64,000 bases of DNA, taken from NCBI RefSeq assembly GCF_029625295.1, contig NZ_CP121112.1:3782001-3846000 (forward strand), given 5' to 3'. Numbering within the stretch: the stretch's first letter is position 1; every line of letters starts with the position of its first letter. The DNA is from Flavobacterium gyeonganense (GTDB taxonomy: Bacteria > Bacteroidota > Bacteroidia > Flavobacteriales > Flavobacteriaceae). This document shows positions 54,123-63,134 of the stretch, in pieces. The notes under the pieces are model-generated. The model did not search any database and was not told the DNA's origin. It saw nothing but the letters and a program-made list of their open reading frames with translations. The position numbers and the translations under genes were made by a program.

Positions 54123-54563
54123 TTATTTTTTTTTGATTAATTCATAATTGATAATTGTAAAAAAATAGAAACACAAATCAGCAGAAATTTTTCCGAAAAT
54201 AATTCCGAAGAAATAATTCCCGAAAAGTATCGGCATCCAGTACATACAAAAAGGACGAATTATTAAAAAGTCCAAAAAAGCGGGGTATCCAAACTCTAAA
54301 ATTAAATTTTTTAAAAGTTTAAGATTTTCCGAAGGAGAAGTTTTTTTTCCTAAAACTGTATTTTGATTTACTAATTTTTTATAAGAAGAAAATAAAATCA
54401 CACTGTAAAAAGCCAGATATTCAGCAAACGTAATCAAATAAGCTGTTGTTAAACCGCTATAGACTTTACTAAAAAGCGAGGTAGTAAGTGCGGCAGTTGT
54501 ACTTGCCAATTCAGCGTATTTGTAACGATTGAACCACTCTTTAAAATTTGATTTTTTAAGCAT
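54123..54563 (-). CDS. polytopic membrane protein of unknown function
   Basis: 146 residues with about three or four membrane segments (about 34-52, 85-105, 112-135) and a cytoplasmic basic N-terminus (FKEWFNRYKYAELAS). The pattern suggests a small conserved bacterial membrane family in which Ala-Glu and Ala-rich starts recur, but I cannot name it. Its stop abuts the histidine kinase stop. It is preceded by the 138-residue lipoprotein gene on the same strand, 69 bases away. Confidence 0.6.
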   Translation of the reverse strand: MLKKSNFKEWFNRYKYAELASTTAALTTSLFSKVYSGLTTAYLITFAEYLAFYSVILFSSYKKLVNQNTVLGKKTSPSENLKLLKNLILEFGYPAFLDFLIIRPFCMYWMPILFGNYFFGIIFGKISADLCFYFFTIINYELIKKK

Positions 54564-54632
54564 TTTAATATCCTTATGTAAAAATCGAAGGTAGGAAAAC
54601 TAAATTTGAACTTTTTACTTAATCTTAAAATA

Positions 54633-55049
54633 TTAAAATGTAGTTTTTGCTGCTGAAGGGTTTTTATAGCTTAATTTTGGTTTTCCATCCAAACATTCTA
54701 CTCCGGCAGGTCTTATCGTAATGCTACAATCAGATATAATGCCCCATTTTGTATTGTAATTGCTTTGTGCTTTAGTGTATTCTTTTATTTTTGCTAAAAA
54801 AGCATCAATATCAATTTTTTTAGAATATACAATATAGCCAGCATGGCCGCCGCAAGCTTTAGAGCCAATTGGGGCAAAATCCCATTCTTGAGAATTTGTA
54901 CAAGGCTGAGAGTTGGATAAAGAAAGAGAAACAATCTCATTGTACATTGCTTCTAATTTTTGGGTATCTTCTTTTTGGATTTCTTCTTCACTACTGCAGG
55001 AAGCAGTTACAAAGCAAACAATAAATACAATAATGCTTAATTTTTTCAT
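54633..55049 (-). CDS. cysteine-containing lipoprotein of unknown function
   Basis: 138 residues with a lipoprotein signal (FVTASC, Cys18) and a Ser/Glu-rich linker. The mature part has four Cys: NSQPCTNSQEWDF, KACGGHAGYIVYS, ISDCSITIRP and GVECLDGK. The CGGHAGYIVYS and IRPAGVECLDGKPKL patterns are distinctive and suggest disulphide bonds in a small periplasmic domain. No known family is recognised. It lies 69 bases upstream of the membrane-protein gene and downstream of a terminator. Confidence 0.65.
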   Translation of the reverse strand: MKKLSIIVFIVCFVTASCSSEEEIQKEDTQKLEAMYNEIVSLSLSNSQPCTNSQEWDFAPIGSKACGGHAGYIVYSKKIDIDAFLAKIKEYTKAQSNYNTKWGIISDCSITIRPAGVECLDGKPKLSYKNPSAAKTTF

Positions 55050-55114
55050 GGTTAATGATTTTAGAGTAGTTTATTGATAAGATGCTCTGATTATAAAAGG
55101 GTTGCGCATTCATG

Positions 55115-55154
55115 AAAAAGTTTCTAAGATTCTTCTTCAAAATCTTAGAAACTT
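55115..55154 (-). terminator. intrinsic terminator after the aldo/keto reductase gene
   Basis: A perfect 14-bp stem (55118-55131 with 55141-55154) with a nine-base loop runs, on the minus strand, into five Ts. It lies 33 bases past the reductase stop. Confidence 0.85.
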
Positions 55155-55187
55155 ATGTGTTATAATGTCACAGTTTTTTTAAAAGAG

Positions 55188-56174
55188 TTACCACAACTGA
55201 TGCACAGAAGGTTTTATATATTCGTCATAAACTTTATTCATTGCTTCAATTTTTTCTGAGGATAATTTAGGCAAATCATAAACAGATAAATTGGATAATA
55301 CATGACTTTCGTTAGAAGCTCCCGGAATAATACAGCTTATGTCTTCAAAACTCAAAATCCATTGTAAAGCATATGGTGCCAAATTTGAAGTATCAGGAAA
55401 TAATTCTTTTAATTTCTCAACAGCTTTCAGACCTAATTCATAATCAATACCGGAGAAAGTTTCTCCTTTGTCAAAAGCATCTCCGTTTCTGTTGAAATTT
55501 CGATGATCTTGTGGTTCGAAAGTTGTTTTTGTATCAAATTTACCGGTTAAAAGCCCACTTGCCAGAGGAACTCTCGCAATGATGCCGATATCTTTTTTTC
55601 TTGCTTCAGAAAAGAATAATTGTGAAGGTCGCTGACGAAATAAATTAAAAATAATCTGTACTGTGGTAACGTTCGAATATTCGATTGCTTTCAAGGCTTC
55701 TTCTACTTTTTCAACGCTAACACCAAGATTTAAAATTTTCCCCTGCTCTTTAAGACGATCAAATAGTTCAAAAATTTCAGGACGATAGAAAACCTCAGTA
55801 GGAGGGCAGTGTAACTGAATTAAATCTATTGTTTCTAATCCTAATCTTTGTAAGCTGTCTTCAACGTATTTTTGAAGCACTTTTGGCTGATATCCCTCGC
55901 TTACATGCGGATTAATATGACGCCCGCATTTTGTAGCCACGTAAATACGCTCAGATCTCGAACGTATAACCCTTCCTACAGCAGTTTCACTTAAACCATT
56001 TTCATAAACATCTGCTGTATCAATAAAGTTAACACCATTATCAATTGCTGTATTCAAAAGTTCGTCTGCAGTTTTGTTGTCAAAAGCTGATCCCCATTTT
56101 CCTCCAACCTGCCAGGTGCCAAGTGAGATTTCGGATATATTAAAATTGGTTTTACCTAATTTGCGATAGTTCAT
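55188..56174 (-). CDS. aldo/keto reductase
   Basis: 328 residues of the AKR family (NADPH-dependent (beta/alpha)8 barrel). The catalytic set is visible: DTADVYENG with Asp and Tyr (about 51-59), Lys in VATKCGRH and His in LQLHCPP-like QLHCPPTEV. The cofactor loop shows IPGASNESHVLSNL near the C-terminus. This subgroup is like the YajO/IolS group that reduces carbonyl compounds. The substrate is unknown. It is transcribed alone: a repeat lies upstream and a terminator downstream. Confidence 0.9.
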   Translation of the reverse strand: MNYRKLGKTNFNISEISLGTWQVGGKWGSAFDNKTADELLNTAIDNGVNFIDTADVYENGLSETAVGRVIRSRSERIYVATKCGRHINPHVSEGYQPKVLQKYVEDSLQRLGLETIDLIQLHCPPTEVFYRPEIFELFDRLKEQGKILNLGVSVEKVEEALKAIEYSNVTTVQIIFNLFRQRPSQLFFSEARKKDIGIIARVPLASGLLTGKFDTKTTFEPQDHRNFNRNGDAFDKGETFSGIDYELGLKAVEKLKELFPDTSNLAPYALQWILSFEDISCIIPGASNESHVLSNLSVYDLPKLSSEKIEAMNKVYDEYIKPSVHQLW

Positions 56175-56177
56175 TTT

Positions 56178-56281
56178 GTGTATTTTAAGGTTCTAAATTT
56201 GCCAAGATGCTGAAGTGCTAAGATTTATAAGCTCAATAAAAAAACTTAGATTCTTAGTCGCTCAGAACCTTAGATACTTTG
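56178..56281 (+). repeat. AT-rich dyad intergenic repeat, copy 2
   Basis: Left arm aaggttctaaatttgccaag and right arm cttagtcgctcagaacctta are partly complementary and match the ends of copy 1 at 49684-49822. It fills the interval upstream of the aldo/keto reductase gene; no coding frame is present. Confidence 0.5.
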
Positions 56282-56284
56282 TTT

Positions 56285-57172
56285 TTAATCAAATAAATCA
56301 GAAGATAAATAACGATCACCGCGATCGCAGATAATGGCTACTATAACACCAGATTCTAATTGTTCTGCAATTTTAAGGGCTACTGCTACAGAGCCTCCAC
56401 TACTCATTCCGGCAAAAACACCTTCTTCTAATGCTAATCTTTTCGTCATTTTTCTTGCTTCTTCTTCACTTACATCTACAACAGTATCTACTTTCGAAGC
56501 GTCAAAAATCTTCGGTAAATATTCCTGTGGCCATTTGCGTATTCCCGGAATTTGTGATCCGTCGCTAGGCTGCGCACCAATAATCTGTACATTTGGATTT
56601 TTTTCTTTCAGATAAGATGAAGTCCCAATGATAGTTCCTGTTGTTCCCATAGCCGATACAAAATGCGTTACACTTCCTTCAGTATCCTCCCATATTTCAG
56701 GACCGGTAGTTTTATAATGTGCTTTCCAGTTGTCGTCATTTGCAAACTGATTTAGCATTACATAACCGCCTTCGGCTACTTTTTTATCAGCATAGTCACG
56801 TGAACCGATTATTCCTTCATTGGCAGGTGTTAAAATAACGGTTGCACCATAAGCGCGCATGGTTTGTGTTCTTTCTTTTGTAGAGTCTTCGGGAAGAACC
56901 AATTCTATTTCAACCTGAAATAACTGAGCAATCATTGCCAGTGCAATTCCGGTATTTCCGCTTGTTGCTTCAATTAATTTATCTCCTTTTTTGATATCAC
57001 CTCTTTCCAAAGCTGATGCAATCATGTTGTAAGCAGCTCTGTCTTTTACACTTCCACCCGGATTGTTTCCTTCGAGTTTTAATAAAAGTTTTACGTTTTT
57101 ATTTTTGACCAGATTAACAGTTTCCATCAATGGGGTATTGCCAATCAGGCTGATTAATTTCTGTGGTTTCAT
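56285..57172 (-). CDS. cysM: cysteine synthase B (O-acetylserine sulfhydrylase)
   Basis: 295 residues from ATG 57172. It has the start LIGNTPLMETVNL, the PLP lysine in NNPGGSVKDRAAYN (about 39-52), the phosphate loop EATSGNTGIALA, and the C-terminal Ser-binding GMSSGGSVAVAL. It condenses O-acetylserine and sulfide into cysteine with PLP. As read it is fused to the upstream serine acetyltransferase frame; adding one base to the tract at 57177-57183 gives that gene a TAG stop (57174-57176) and leaves one base before this ATG. The two genes make consecutive steps of cysteine synthesis and are co-transcribed. Confidence 0.9.
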   Translation of the reverse strand: MKPQKLISLIGNTPLMETVNLVKNKNVKLLLKLEGNNPGGSVKDRAAYNMIASALERGDIKKGDKLIEATSGNTGIALAMIAQLFQVEIELVLPEDSTKERTQTMRAYGATVILTPANEGIIGSRDYADKKVAEGGYVMLNQFANDDNWKAHYKTTGPEIWEDTEGSVTHFVSAMGTTGTIIGTSSYLKEKNPNVQIIGAQPSDGSQIPGIRKWPQEYLPKIFDASKVDTVVDVSEEEARKMTKRLALEEGVFAGMSSGGSVAVALKIAEQLESGVIVAIICDRGDRYLSSDLFD

Positions 57173-57173
57173 T

Positions 57174-57964
57174 CTATTTTTTTCTTTTATTTTAACTTCG
57201 GTTGTAGTAGTATTCAGCACTATAGAATCTGCCGGGATAGATTTTGTAACCCAGGCATTTCCTCCCACAATACTATTTCTGCCAATAACGGTTTCGCCGC
57301 CTAAAATGGTAGCATTTGCATAAATACAAACATTTTTTTCGACAGTTGGATGACGTTTCGCATTTTTCATATCCTTGCTTACACTTAATGCGCCTAAAGT
57401 AACACCCTGATAAATTTTTACGTATTTTTCGATTACGGTTGTTTCTCCAATAACAATTCCGGTAGCGTGATCTATAAAAAAAGGTGAAGCAATATTGGCA
57501 CCTGCATGTATGTCTGTTCCTGTTATGCGGTGGGCGTATTCGCTCATCAGTCTTGAAAATAATAATAAATCGAGTTTGTATAATTCATGGCTTAACCTGT
57601 AAATAGCAATCGCGTAAAACCCCGGATAGCCTAAATAGACTTCGTCGATACTGTTTGAGGCAGGATCATTTTCTAAAATATATTCGGCATCCTGATTTAG
57701 TTTTTCTAAAACATTTGGTAGTTTTTCCAGAAAAAGATCCCACATCGAGCCGCATAATTTTTCGGGCTTTTTGCAGGCTAAAACAGCGATTTCTTTGAAG
57801 CGGAATTCAAGTTCGTCAATACTTTCATCTAAAGCTGCATTTGAATCAAACAGGGTATAAAAAAGCTTTTCGGTAAACGCTTCGGTTTTAGTTTTAATGC
57901 CGTAATTTATGTTTGAATGGCTTTTTAAAGCTTTGATATTTTGTATGATAAGATCTTTTGACAC
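57174..57964 (-). CDS. epsC: serine O-acetyltransferase, EpsC type
   Basis: About 263 residues. An N-terminal helical part (about 1-135) precedes a left-handed beta-helix of hexapeptide repeats with HRITGTDIHAGANIASPF, FIDHATGIVIGETTVI, YQGVTLGALS and VIGRNSIVGGNAW, including the catalytic His and Asp of serine acetyltransferases. It makes O-acetylserine from serine and acetyl-CoA. The EpsC form is larger at the N-terminus than CysE and lacks its C-terminal tail. As read it runs on into cysM because of a seven-base homopolymer; see the cysM entry. Start ATG 57964 is preceded by an AT-rich region with no clear box. Confidence 0.88.
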
Positions 57965-58155
57965 AATTGTAAAATTGAATGGATAATTTGAAACGTTAAA
58001 AGTAAGGCGTTTTTTGTAAATAAAAGCACGAATTCACTAAAGAAATTTTCTATTGATCATTCTATTTGTGATAAATAAAAGAAATTTTAAGGGCTGAAAT
58101 TTATAAGATTGTTAAGAAGTTAAATGCGTAAATTAGCGAGTAAAACATAGTAAAA

Positions 58156-58857
58156 ATGAAAAATGATTCTACTTTTAAAAGTGCTATTTCTAATCTTTCA
58201 TTTCCTGTTACCCAGAAAGTTTCAGGTAAATCAATACATGACCCTGTCTTAGGTCTTATTGTTAAAGATCATCCTTCGTTTTGTGATAGTGATTTTATCT
58301 CTTTTCAGGAATTAAACAAGTATCGGCAGAAATATATTTCGGATTATTTAAGTAATGAAATAGGGGCGCTTTCCAATCTTGAAAAAAGTGTTATTTCTTC
58401 TTTAAATGAAGATAAATCCATTGTGAATATTGTAGAAGATGAAGATGAAACAAGAAGCTTTGGTCAAAAAATAGCAGATAAGGTAGCAGACTTTGGCGGA
58501 AGCTGGACATTTATTATTTCTTTTTTGCTTTTCATTGTCATTTGGATTAGTTCTAATGTTTATATTTTAATGAATAAAGGCTTCGATCCCTACCCATTTA
58601 TTTTGCTGAATTTAATTTTGTCATGCATTGCAGCTTTGCAGGCGCCGGTAATTATGATGAGCCAGAATCGTCAGGAAGAAAAAGACCGCACGCGGGCCAA
58701 AAAAGATTATATGATTAACCTTAAATCAGAACTTGAAATCAGAATGATTCATGATAAAATTGATCATTTGATAATGCATCAGCAACAGGAATTAATCGAA
58801 ATTCAGAAAGTTCAAATTGAGATGATGAATGATATTTTGAATCAAATTAAAAAGTAA
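58156..58857 (+). CDS. DUF1003 family membrane protein
   Basis: 233 residues. The C-terminal half is the DUF1003 domain: GQKIADKVADFGGSWTFIIS, two membrane segments (about 114-136 and 150-170) with PYPFILLNLILSCIAALQAPVIMMSQNRQ, then a charged helix RTRAKKDYMINLKSELEIRMIHDKIDHL. The N-terminal 85 residues are hydrophilic with a helical charged stretch and are poorly recognised. DUF1003 members are inner-membrane proteins of unknown role. No obvious operon partner; the upstream EpsC gene is divergent. Confidence 0.88.
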   Translation: MKNDSTFKSAISNLSFPVTQKVSGKSIHDPVLGLIVKDHPSFCDSDFISFQELNKYRQKYISDYLSNEIGALSNLEKSVISSLNEDKSIVNIVEDEDETRSFGQKIADKVADFGGSWTFIISFLLFIVIWISSNVYILMNKGFDPYPFILLNLILSCIAALQAPVIMMSQNRQEEKDRTRAKKDYMINLKSELEIRMIHDKIDHLIMHQQQELIEIQKVQIEMMNDILNQIKK

Positions 58858-58868
58858 TTGCAGAAAAA

Positions 58869-59153
58869 TTAAAGATAAAAATGTTTGTAGTAATATCCGG
58901 CAATCATAAACATGCCATTTGTAATTCCGGAAATCCAAAGTAACTTGTTGTAATTTTTGGCTTTGTTTAAAAAATGTAAAGCTACAAAACTTAAAAAAAT
59001 AAGCGTTGTGTAGATTGCCGGATACATCTTAAATGCTGCTAAAAAGTCACCCCGAAAAAGTAAGAATAGGGCACGTTGAAATCCACAGCCCAAACATTCG
59101 ATTCCTAACAGGGTTTTGCTAAAACAAGGCAGCATATATTTTTCTAAATCCAA
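58869..59153 (-). CDS. DUF2752 family membrane protein
   Basis: 94 residues with three membrane segments and the DUF2752 signature, here CLGCGFQRALFLLFRGDFLAAF (usually CPGCGxxRA; the Pro is Leu). The Cys pair and Arg are conserved. The function is unknown. It is convergent with the DUF1003 gene, only 11 bases away, and divergent from the following small gene. Confidence 0.85.
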   Translation of the reverse strand: MDLEKYMLPCFSKTLLGIECLGCGFQRALFLLFRGDFLAAFKMYPAIYTTLIFLSFVALHFLNKAKNYNKLLWISGITNGMFMIAGYYYKHFYL

Positions 59154-59254
59154 AGTTTTATTTTTTACAACTTTACAAAAATATCAAATAAGATTTAAAT
59201 AGGATAGAAGTGCTATTTTAAAGTTTCTTATTTTTGAAGTCTTATATTAAAAAT

Positions 59255-59440
59255 ATGAAAACTTTTAAAATTCTAATAATGGCTCTTGCAATTTCGGTTG
59301 CATTATATCAGCAGGTTTCTGAAGATAAAAATATCTATGTAACAGTAATTGCAATTGCAGTTTTTATGTTTGGCATGATGCAGCTAAGTGCAAAAACACC
59401 AAGTAAAAATCAAGAAAAAGAACAAGAGGATGCTGACTAA
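59255..59440 (+). CDS. small membrane protein of unknown function
   Basis: 61 residues from ATG 59255 (a TTG at 59234 is rejected). Two short hydrophobic segments (about 5-15 and 26-44) and a charged tail QEKEQEDAD. No family is recognised. The stop overlaps the start of the Smr-domain gene by 11 bases, so translation of the two is coupled. Confidence 0.6.
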   Translation: MKTFKILIMALAISVALYQQVSEDKNIYVTVIAIAVFMFGMMQLSAKTPSKNQEKEQEDAD

Positions 59441-59981
59441 AGGAGAGAAGGTTTCTGTGCTGGACGAAGCCATTAACGGAACAGTAGTTTCAGTTAAAAA
59501 TAATGAAGTTTTGATTGAAACAGAAGATGGATTTATGATGACTTTTTTTGTCAATGAGTTGATTAAAATTCAGGATTCCAGTAACTTAATGAAATCAATT
59601 AAAAGAATTGATTTAGATTCTGTTGCAAAACAAAAAGAAGAACCAAAACCACGAAGTTTTGTGAAAGAAAAGAAAGATAAACGTGAGATTTCGGCTCCGG
59701 AATTTGACTTGCATATAGAAAAATTAGTACCAAATAAACGCGGGATGTCTAATTATGATATACTTACTTTGCAAACCGAAACAGCAAGAAGGCATATTGA
59801 ATTTGCAATTAAAAACCGTATCCCCAAGATTGTTTTTATCCACGGCGTTGGAGAAGGAATACTAAAAGCCGAGCTTGATTTTTTACTAGGTAGGTATGAT
59901 GGAGTAGATTTTCAGGATGCAAACTATCAGAAGTATGGTCTTGGTGCAACTGAGGTTTACTTTAGGCAAAACAATAAATAG
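59430..59981 (+). CDS. Smr-domain (DUF2027-type) protein
   Basis: 183 residues from ATG 59430 (an upstream start at 59388 would overlap far into the small membrane gene). The C-terminal 85 residues carry the Smr domain: EFDLHIEKL with the DLH motif and IVFIHGVGEGILKAELDFLL with the HGxGxG loop, then DANYQKYGLGATEVYF. Smr domains nick or bind DNA or RNA and are also found at the end of MutS2. The N-terminal region (about 1-60: GEKVSVLDEAINGTVVSV) looks like a small KOW/SH3-type beta-barrel. A cytoplasmic nuclease-like role is likely but not proven. Confidence 0.85.
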   Translation: MLTKGEKVSVLDEAINGTVVSVKNNEVLIETEDGFMMTFFVNELIKIQDSSNLMKSIKRIDLDSVAKQKEEPKPRSFVKEKKDKREISAPEFDLHIEKLVPNKRGMSNYDILTLQTETARRHIEFAIKNRIPKIVFIHGVGEGILKAELDFLLGRYDGVDFQDANYQKYGLGATEVYFRQNNK

Positions 59982-60016
59982 TTTTTTTTGAGACTAGAAC
60001 AGCTTGCTAAGTGCAT

Positions 60017-60078
60017 AAAAAAAACATCCCTTTCATTCTAATTGTCTTTCAGAATTAGTTTAGAAAAGGATGTTTTTT
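60017..60078. terminator. bidirectional terminator between convergent genes
   Basis: The outer stem is perfect over 11 bases (60019-60029 with 60068-60078) with an A-run on the left and T6 on the right; an inner partly paired region lies between. Confidence 0.8.
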
Positions 60079-60126
60079 GTAAGAATTAAATAAAAAAATA
60101 TTCTTTGATTTGGTTTCAAATAATCT

Positions 60127-61074
60127 TTATTGTGTGGTAATTTCGCCAAAAATAAAACTGCTTGGCAGTTTGAATTTCAAGCCTCCGCTATTGCTGAGCT
60201 CGATGTTTTTTAATGTAATTACATGGATGTATTGTGTGCCACTTTTTGTGGTTACAACTTCTATAGTACCATTAACAGAAGCATTCCAGGTCTCGTCTAT
60301 TTCTGGTGTAGCAGGTCTTGGTGTTTTACAAAAATAATCAGCCGTTATACTGGCGTTTTTATAAGTATTGAAAACAATTTTGTTCTGAGTCGCTGTTATG
60401 GTGCTTTTTCTAGGTTCTAAAGTTTCGGTGTTTTGAATTAATTCAGGATCTAAAGCGTCAATAATCATTGAACTTTCAGCGTTATAATTATAGAGTTGTG
60501 TTTGGTTGCATTGGCCGGCTTTATTAGCTGTGAATGAAACTGTTGGAGAGGTATAAGTTGTTGTCTTCAGGGTGCCAAAAGGAAATGACCTCGGATCAAC
60601 TTGTACTCCTCCAACTATCTCATAGCTAATATTGTTCATGTATATTAAATGATTAAAACCGATAATTTTTGTACTTCCGTCAGCGGCTGGTTCAGGTATA
60701 TCCGGAGTGGTTGTAATGGTTATTGTTCCGCCCTTAGCTTTAGAATCTCGTATGATGTTTGGTGAAGAGGGTCTTATGGCGTCACAAATATTAGCACTAC
60801 TAATAACGCCGTCAAAAGTTCTGTAAACAAGCTGGGAAAGTCCATTTTCAGTGATAGAGATTGTTTTTTCTCCTACTACATTGTCAAGTGTGTTTTCTTC
60901 CAATTGTAATATAAAAGCTTCTTGTGGTTTTAATTTATAAATCAGTTCATTAGTTTCTGTATCACAACTTTTAGGGGTTACTTCATCAAAATTAATTATT
61001 TCAGGGGTTAAATCTCCGTCATCGCAACCGTTAAGCATAATAGCGAAAAGTAACAGGCAGGCATATTTTTTCAT
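60127..61074 (-). CDS. lipoprotein with an internal duplication, unknown function
   Basis: 315 residues, lipoprotein signal AIMLNGC (Cys17). The mature protein contains two related halves. Residues about 93-150 read ICDAIRPSSPNI...GTITITTTPD...GFNHLIYMNN and residues about 243-300 read FCKTPRPATPEI...GTIEVVTTKS...HVITLKNIEL, so a beta-rich module with a Cys, an RP(S/A)xP turn and a GTI(T/E)(I/V) strand occurs twice. No known domain is recognised; the module looks like a small beta-sandwich. The protein should face the periplasm or cell surface. It is divergent from the cysteine desulfurase gene. Confidence 0.7.
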   Translation of the reverse strand: MKKYACLLLFAIMLNGCDDGDLTPEIINFDEVTPKSCDTETNELIYKLKPQEAFILQLEENTLDNVVGEKTISITENGLSQLVYRTFDGVISSANICDAIRPSSPNIIRDSKAKGGTITITTTPDIPEPAADGSTKIIGFNHLIYMNNISYEIVGGVQVDPRSFPFGTLKTTTYTSPTVSFTANKAGQCNQTQLYNYNAESSMIIDALDPELIQNTETLEPRKSTITATQNKIVFNTYKNASITADYFCKTPRPATPEIDETWNASVNGTIEVVTTKSGTQYIHVITLKNIELSNSGGLKFKLPSSFIFGEITTQ

Positions 61075-61160
61075 CTTAATTTTATTTGGTTCAAAAATAG
61101 TGAAAAATTTCGCAAATGATATTTAAGAATTGACAATTGATATTTCATAACTTTGCGTTA

Positions 61161-62285
61161 ATGAAAAAAGTATACCTCGATAACGCTTCTACTACTGCCA
61201 TACGACCTGAAGTTGTTCAGGAAATGACAAAAATTATGATGAATGATTTTGGAAACCCGTCATCTACTCACAGTTTTGGTAGAAATGCAAAAACGATTGT
61301 TGAGCTTTCCAGAAAAAATATAGCTAAATATCTTAATTGTTCGGCTCAGGAAATAATTTTTACGTCAGGTGGTACCGAAGCGAATAACTGGATTCTTCGT
61401 TCAGCTGTAGAAGATCTGAAAGTGCAGCGGATTATCACCTCTAAAATTGAGCATCACGCAGTTTTATATACCGTTTTGGCTTTGCAGTCAGATTATGATA
61501 TTGAGATTGATTATGTTGCTATAAATCCTGATGGCAGCATCGATTTAACGCATTTGTCTAATTTATTATCACAAGAAAAAAAGACAATTGTAAGTTTGAT
61601 GCATGTAAATAATGAAATAGGAGTTATTTTAGATATTGACAGAGTAAGTGTTATCTGTAAGCAGTATAATGCCCTTTTTCATTCTGATACCGTTCAGTCT
61701 GTTGGGAAAACTGAAATTGATTTACAAAAAAATGCTGTCGATTTTATCGTGGCCAGTGCTCATAAATTTCATGGGCCAAAAGGAGTTGGCTTTGCTTTTG
61801 TGCGAAAAAATTCAGGGTTGCAGCCTTTACTTTTTGGCGGGGAACAGGAAAAAGGATTACGTGCAGGAACCGAAGCTGTACACCAGGTTGCAGGAATGGC
61901 AAAAGCTTTGGCTATTTCATATGAAAACCTTGAAACCGACCGGCAGTATATGTTGGATTTAAAAATGTATTTGATAAATCAGCTTCAAAATTATTTCCCG
62001 AATTTTAGAATCGTAGGTAAAAAAGAAGATTTTTATAATATTATCAATATTATTTTGCCTTTTTCTGAAGATAAAACTTCTATGTTATTGTTTAGCCTGG
62101 ATATGAAAGGAATTGCAGTTTCAAGAGGAAGCGCATGTCAGTCCGGAAGTATAAAGCCTTCACATGTTTTAAAAGAAATACTTTCGGAGACCGATTTGAA
62201 ATTACCTAATCTCCGGATTTCTTTCAGTCATTACAATACCAAAGAAGATATCGACTTGCTGATTGAGACTCTTAAAACAATATAA
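61161..62285 (+). CDS. cysteine desulfurase (NifS/IscS family)
   Basis: 374 residues from ATG 61161 (MKKVYLDNASTTAI); a TTG at 61137 is less likely. Class V PLP enzyme: the start DNASTT, the Glu/His region KIEHHAVL, the PLP Lys in SAHKFHGPKGVGF (about 194-206), and the catalytic Cys in SRGSACQSGS (about 318-327). The short active-site loop around Cys fits group I (NifS/IscS-like) enzymes that supply sulfur for Fe-S clusters or tRNA. A TAACTTTG box at 61148-61155 ends only six bases before the start, so a very short or absent leader is possible. No isc genes adjoin. Confidence 0.93.
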   Translation: MKKVYLDNASTTAIRPEVVQEMTKIMMNDFGNPSSTHSFGRNAKTIVELSRKNIAKYLNCSAQEIIFTSGGTEANNWILRSAVEDLKVQRIITSKIEHHAVLYTVLALQSDYDIEIDYVAINPDGSIDLTHLSNLLSQEKKTIVSLMHVNNEIGVILDIDRVSVICKQYNALFHSDTVQSVGKTEIDLQKNAVDFIVASAHKFHGPKGVGFAFVRKNSGLQPLLFGGEQEKGLRAGTEAVHQVAGMAKALAISYENLETDRQYMLDLKMYLINQLQNYFPNFRIVGKKEDFYNIINIILPFSEDKTSMLLFSLDMKGIAVSRGSACQSGSIKPSHVLKEILSETDLKLPNLRISFSHYNTKEDIDLLIETLKTI

Positions 62286-62292
62286 CTGAAAA

Positions 62293-62862
62293 TTATTTAC
62301 GGATTACTTTTACCTGTGAATCATTTGTTAATTTAATGATTGTTGAAGGTTTTCCGCCAACCTTATCACGATACAAATCCACGACATAATCAACTCCTTT
62401 TATAATTTCAGGATTAATATCTTTGAAAGCTAATGGTGTTGGTTGTCCTGAAATATTAGCAGAGGTAGAGACTAATGGTTTTTTCATTCTCTCTAATAAT
62501 TTAAAACAAAAAGGTTCTTTTACAAGTCGTATTGCTAAAGAGTTATCTGAAGCGATGATGTTAGAAGCTACATTTCGCGGTTCGTCTAAAATTAAAGTTG
62601 TTGGTTTTTCAGATAAATCAAGAATTTGCCAGGCTACTTCGGGAATATTTTTAAAAACATTGTACATCATTTTTTCGCCATTCATTAATACAATCATGCT
62701 TTGTGTTTCTGCACGTTGCTTAAGTTTGTATATTTTAGCAACTGCTTCGGGATTTGTGGCATCGCAGCCAATTCCCCATACGGTGTCGGTTGGATAAAGA
62801 ATGATACCACCCTCTTTTATGATTTCAAAAGCTTTATGTACTTCTTCGTTGAGATTTTCCAT
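62293..62862 (-). CDS. L-threonylcarbamoyladenylate synthase (TsaC/Sua5/YrdC family)
   Basis: 189 residues from ATG 62862 (MENLNEEVHKAFE); an ATG at 62958 would add 32 residues not typical of the family. It has the YrdC core: GGIILYPTDTVWGIGCDATNP, the KLKQRAETQSMIVLM loop, SLAIRLVKEPF and LVSTSANISGQPTP. The enzyme makes threonylcarbamoyl-AMP from threonine, bicarbonate and ATP for t6A37 in tRNA. The length fits the short TsaC form without the Sua5 domain. It is convergent with the cysteine desulfurase gene, eight bases apart. Confidence 0.9.
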   Translation of the reverse strand: MENLNEEVHKAFEIIKEGGIILYPTDTVWGIGCDATNPEAVAKIYKLKQRAETQSMIVLMNGEKMMYNVFKNIPEVAWQILDLSEKPTTLILDEPRNVASNIIASDNSLAIRLVKEPFCFKLLERMKKPLVSTSANISGQPTPLAFKDINPEIIKGVDYVVDLYRDKVGGKPSTIIKLTNDSQVKVIRK

Positions 62863-63134
62863 TTTATAAAAACAAGTAACAAATTTATAGTAGCAAAGTA
62901 ACGAAAAATATTTCTGGAAATCTCCATAAATTGGATAGCTTGTGCTTGTACGGATCATTAAAAATATAATTGATTTTGATTATGGATAAGTAAATTTAGA
63001 AGTTGAAATTCATTGATTTTTAGGGTGATTTGGTACTACTTTTCTGGGTTTAAAACTATTTTAATTTTATCTTTGCAAAAAAAATATTGGCCTTCAAAAT
63101 TAAATTAGGTTAGCCTTCAATTCAAAATAATTAA

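Noticed and set aside
61137..61161. Leaderless transcript for the cysteine desulfurase
   Set aside because: The TAACTTTG box is very close to the ATG but has no TTTG at the proper distance, so the promoter itself is uncertain.
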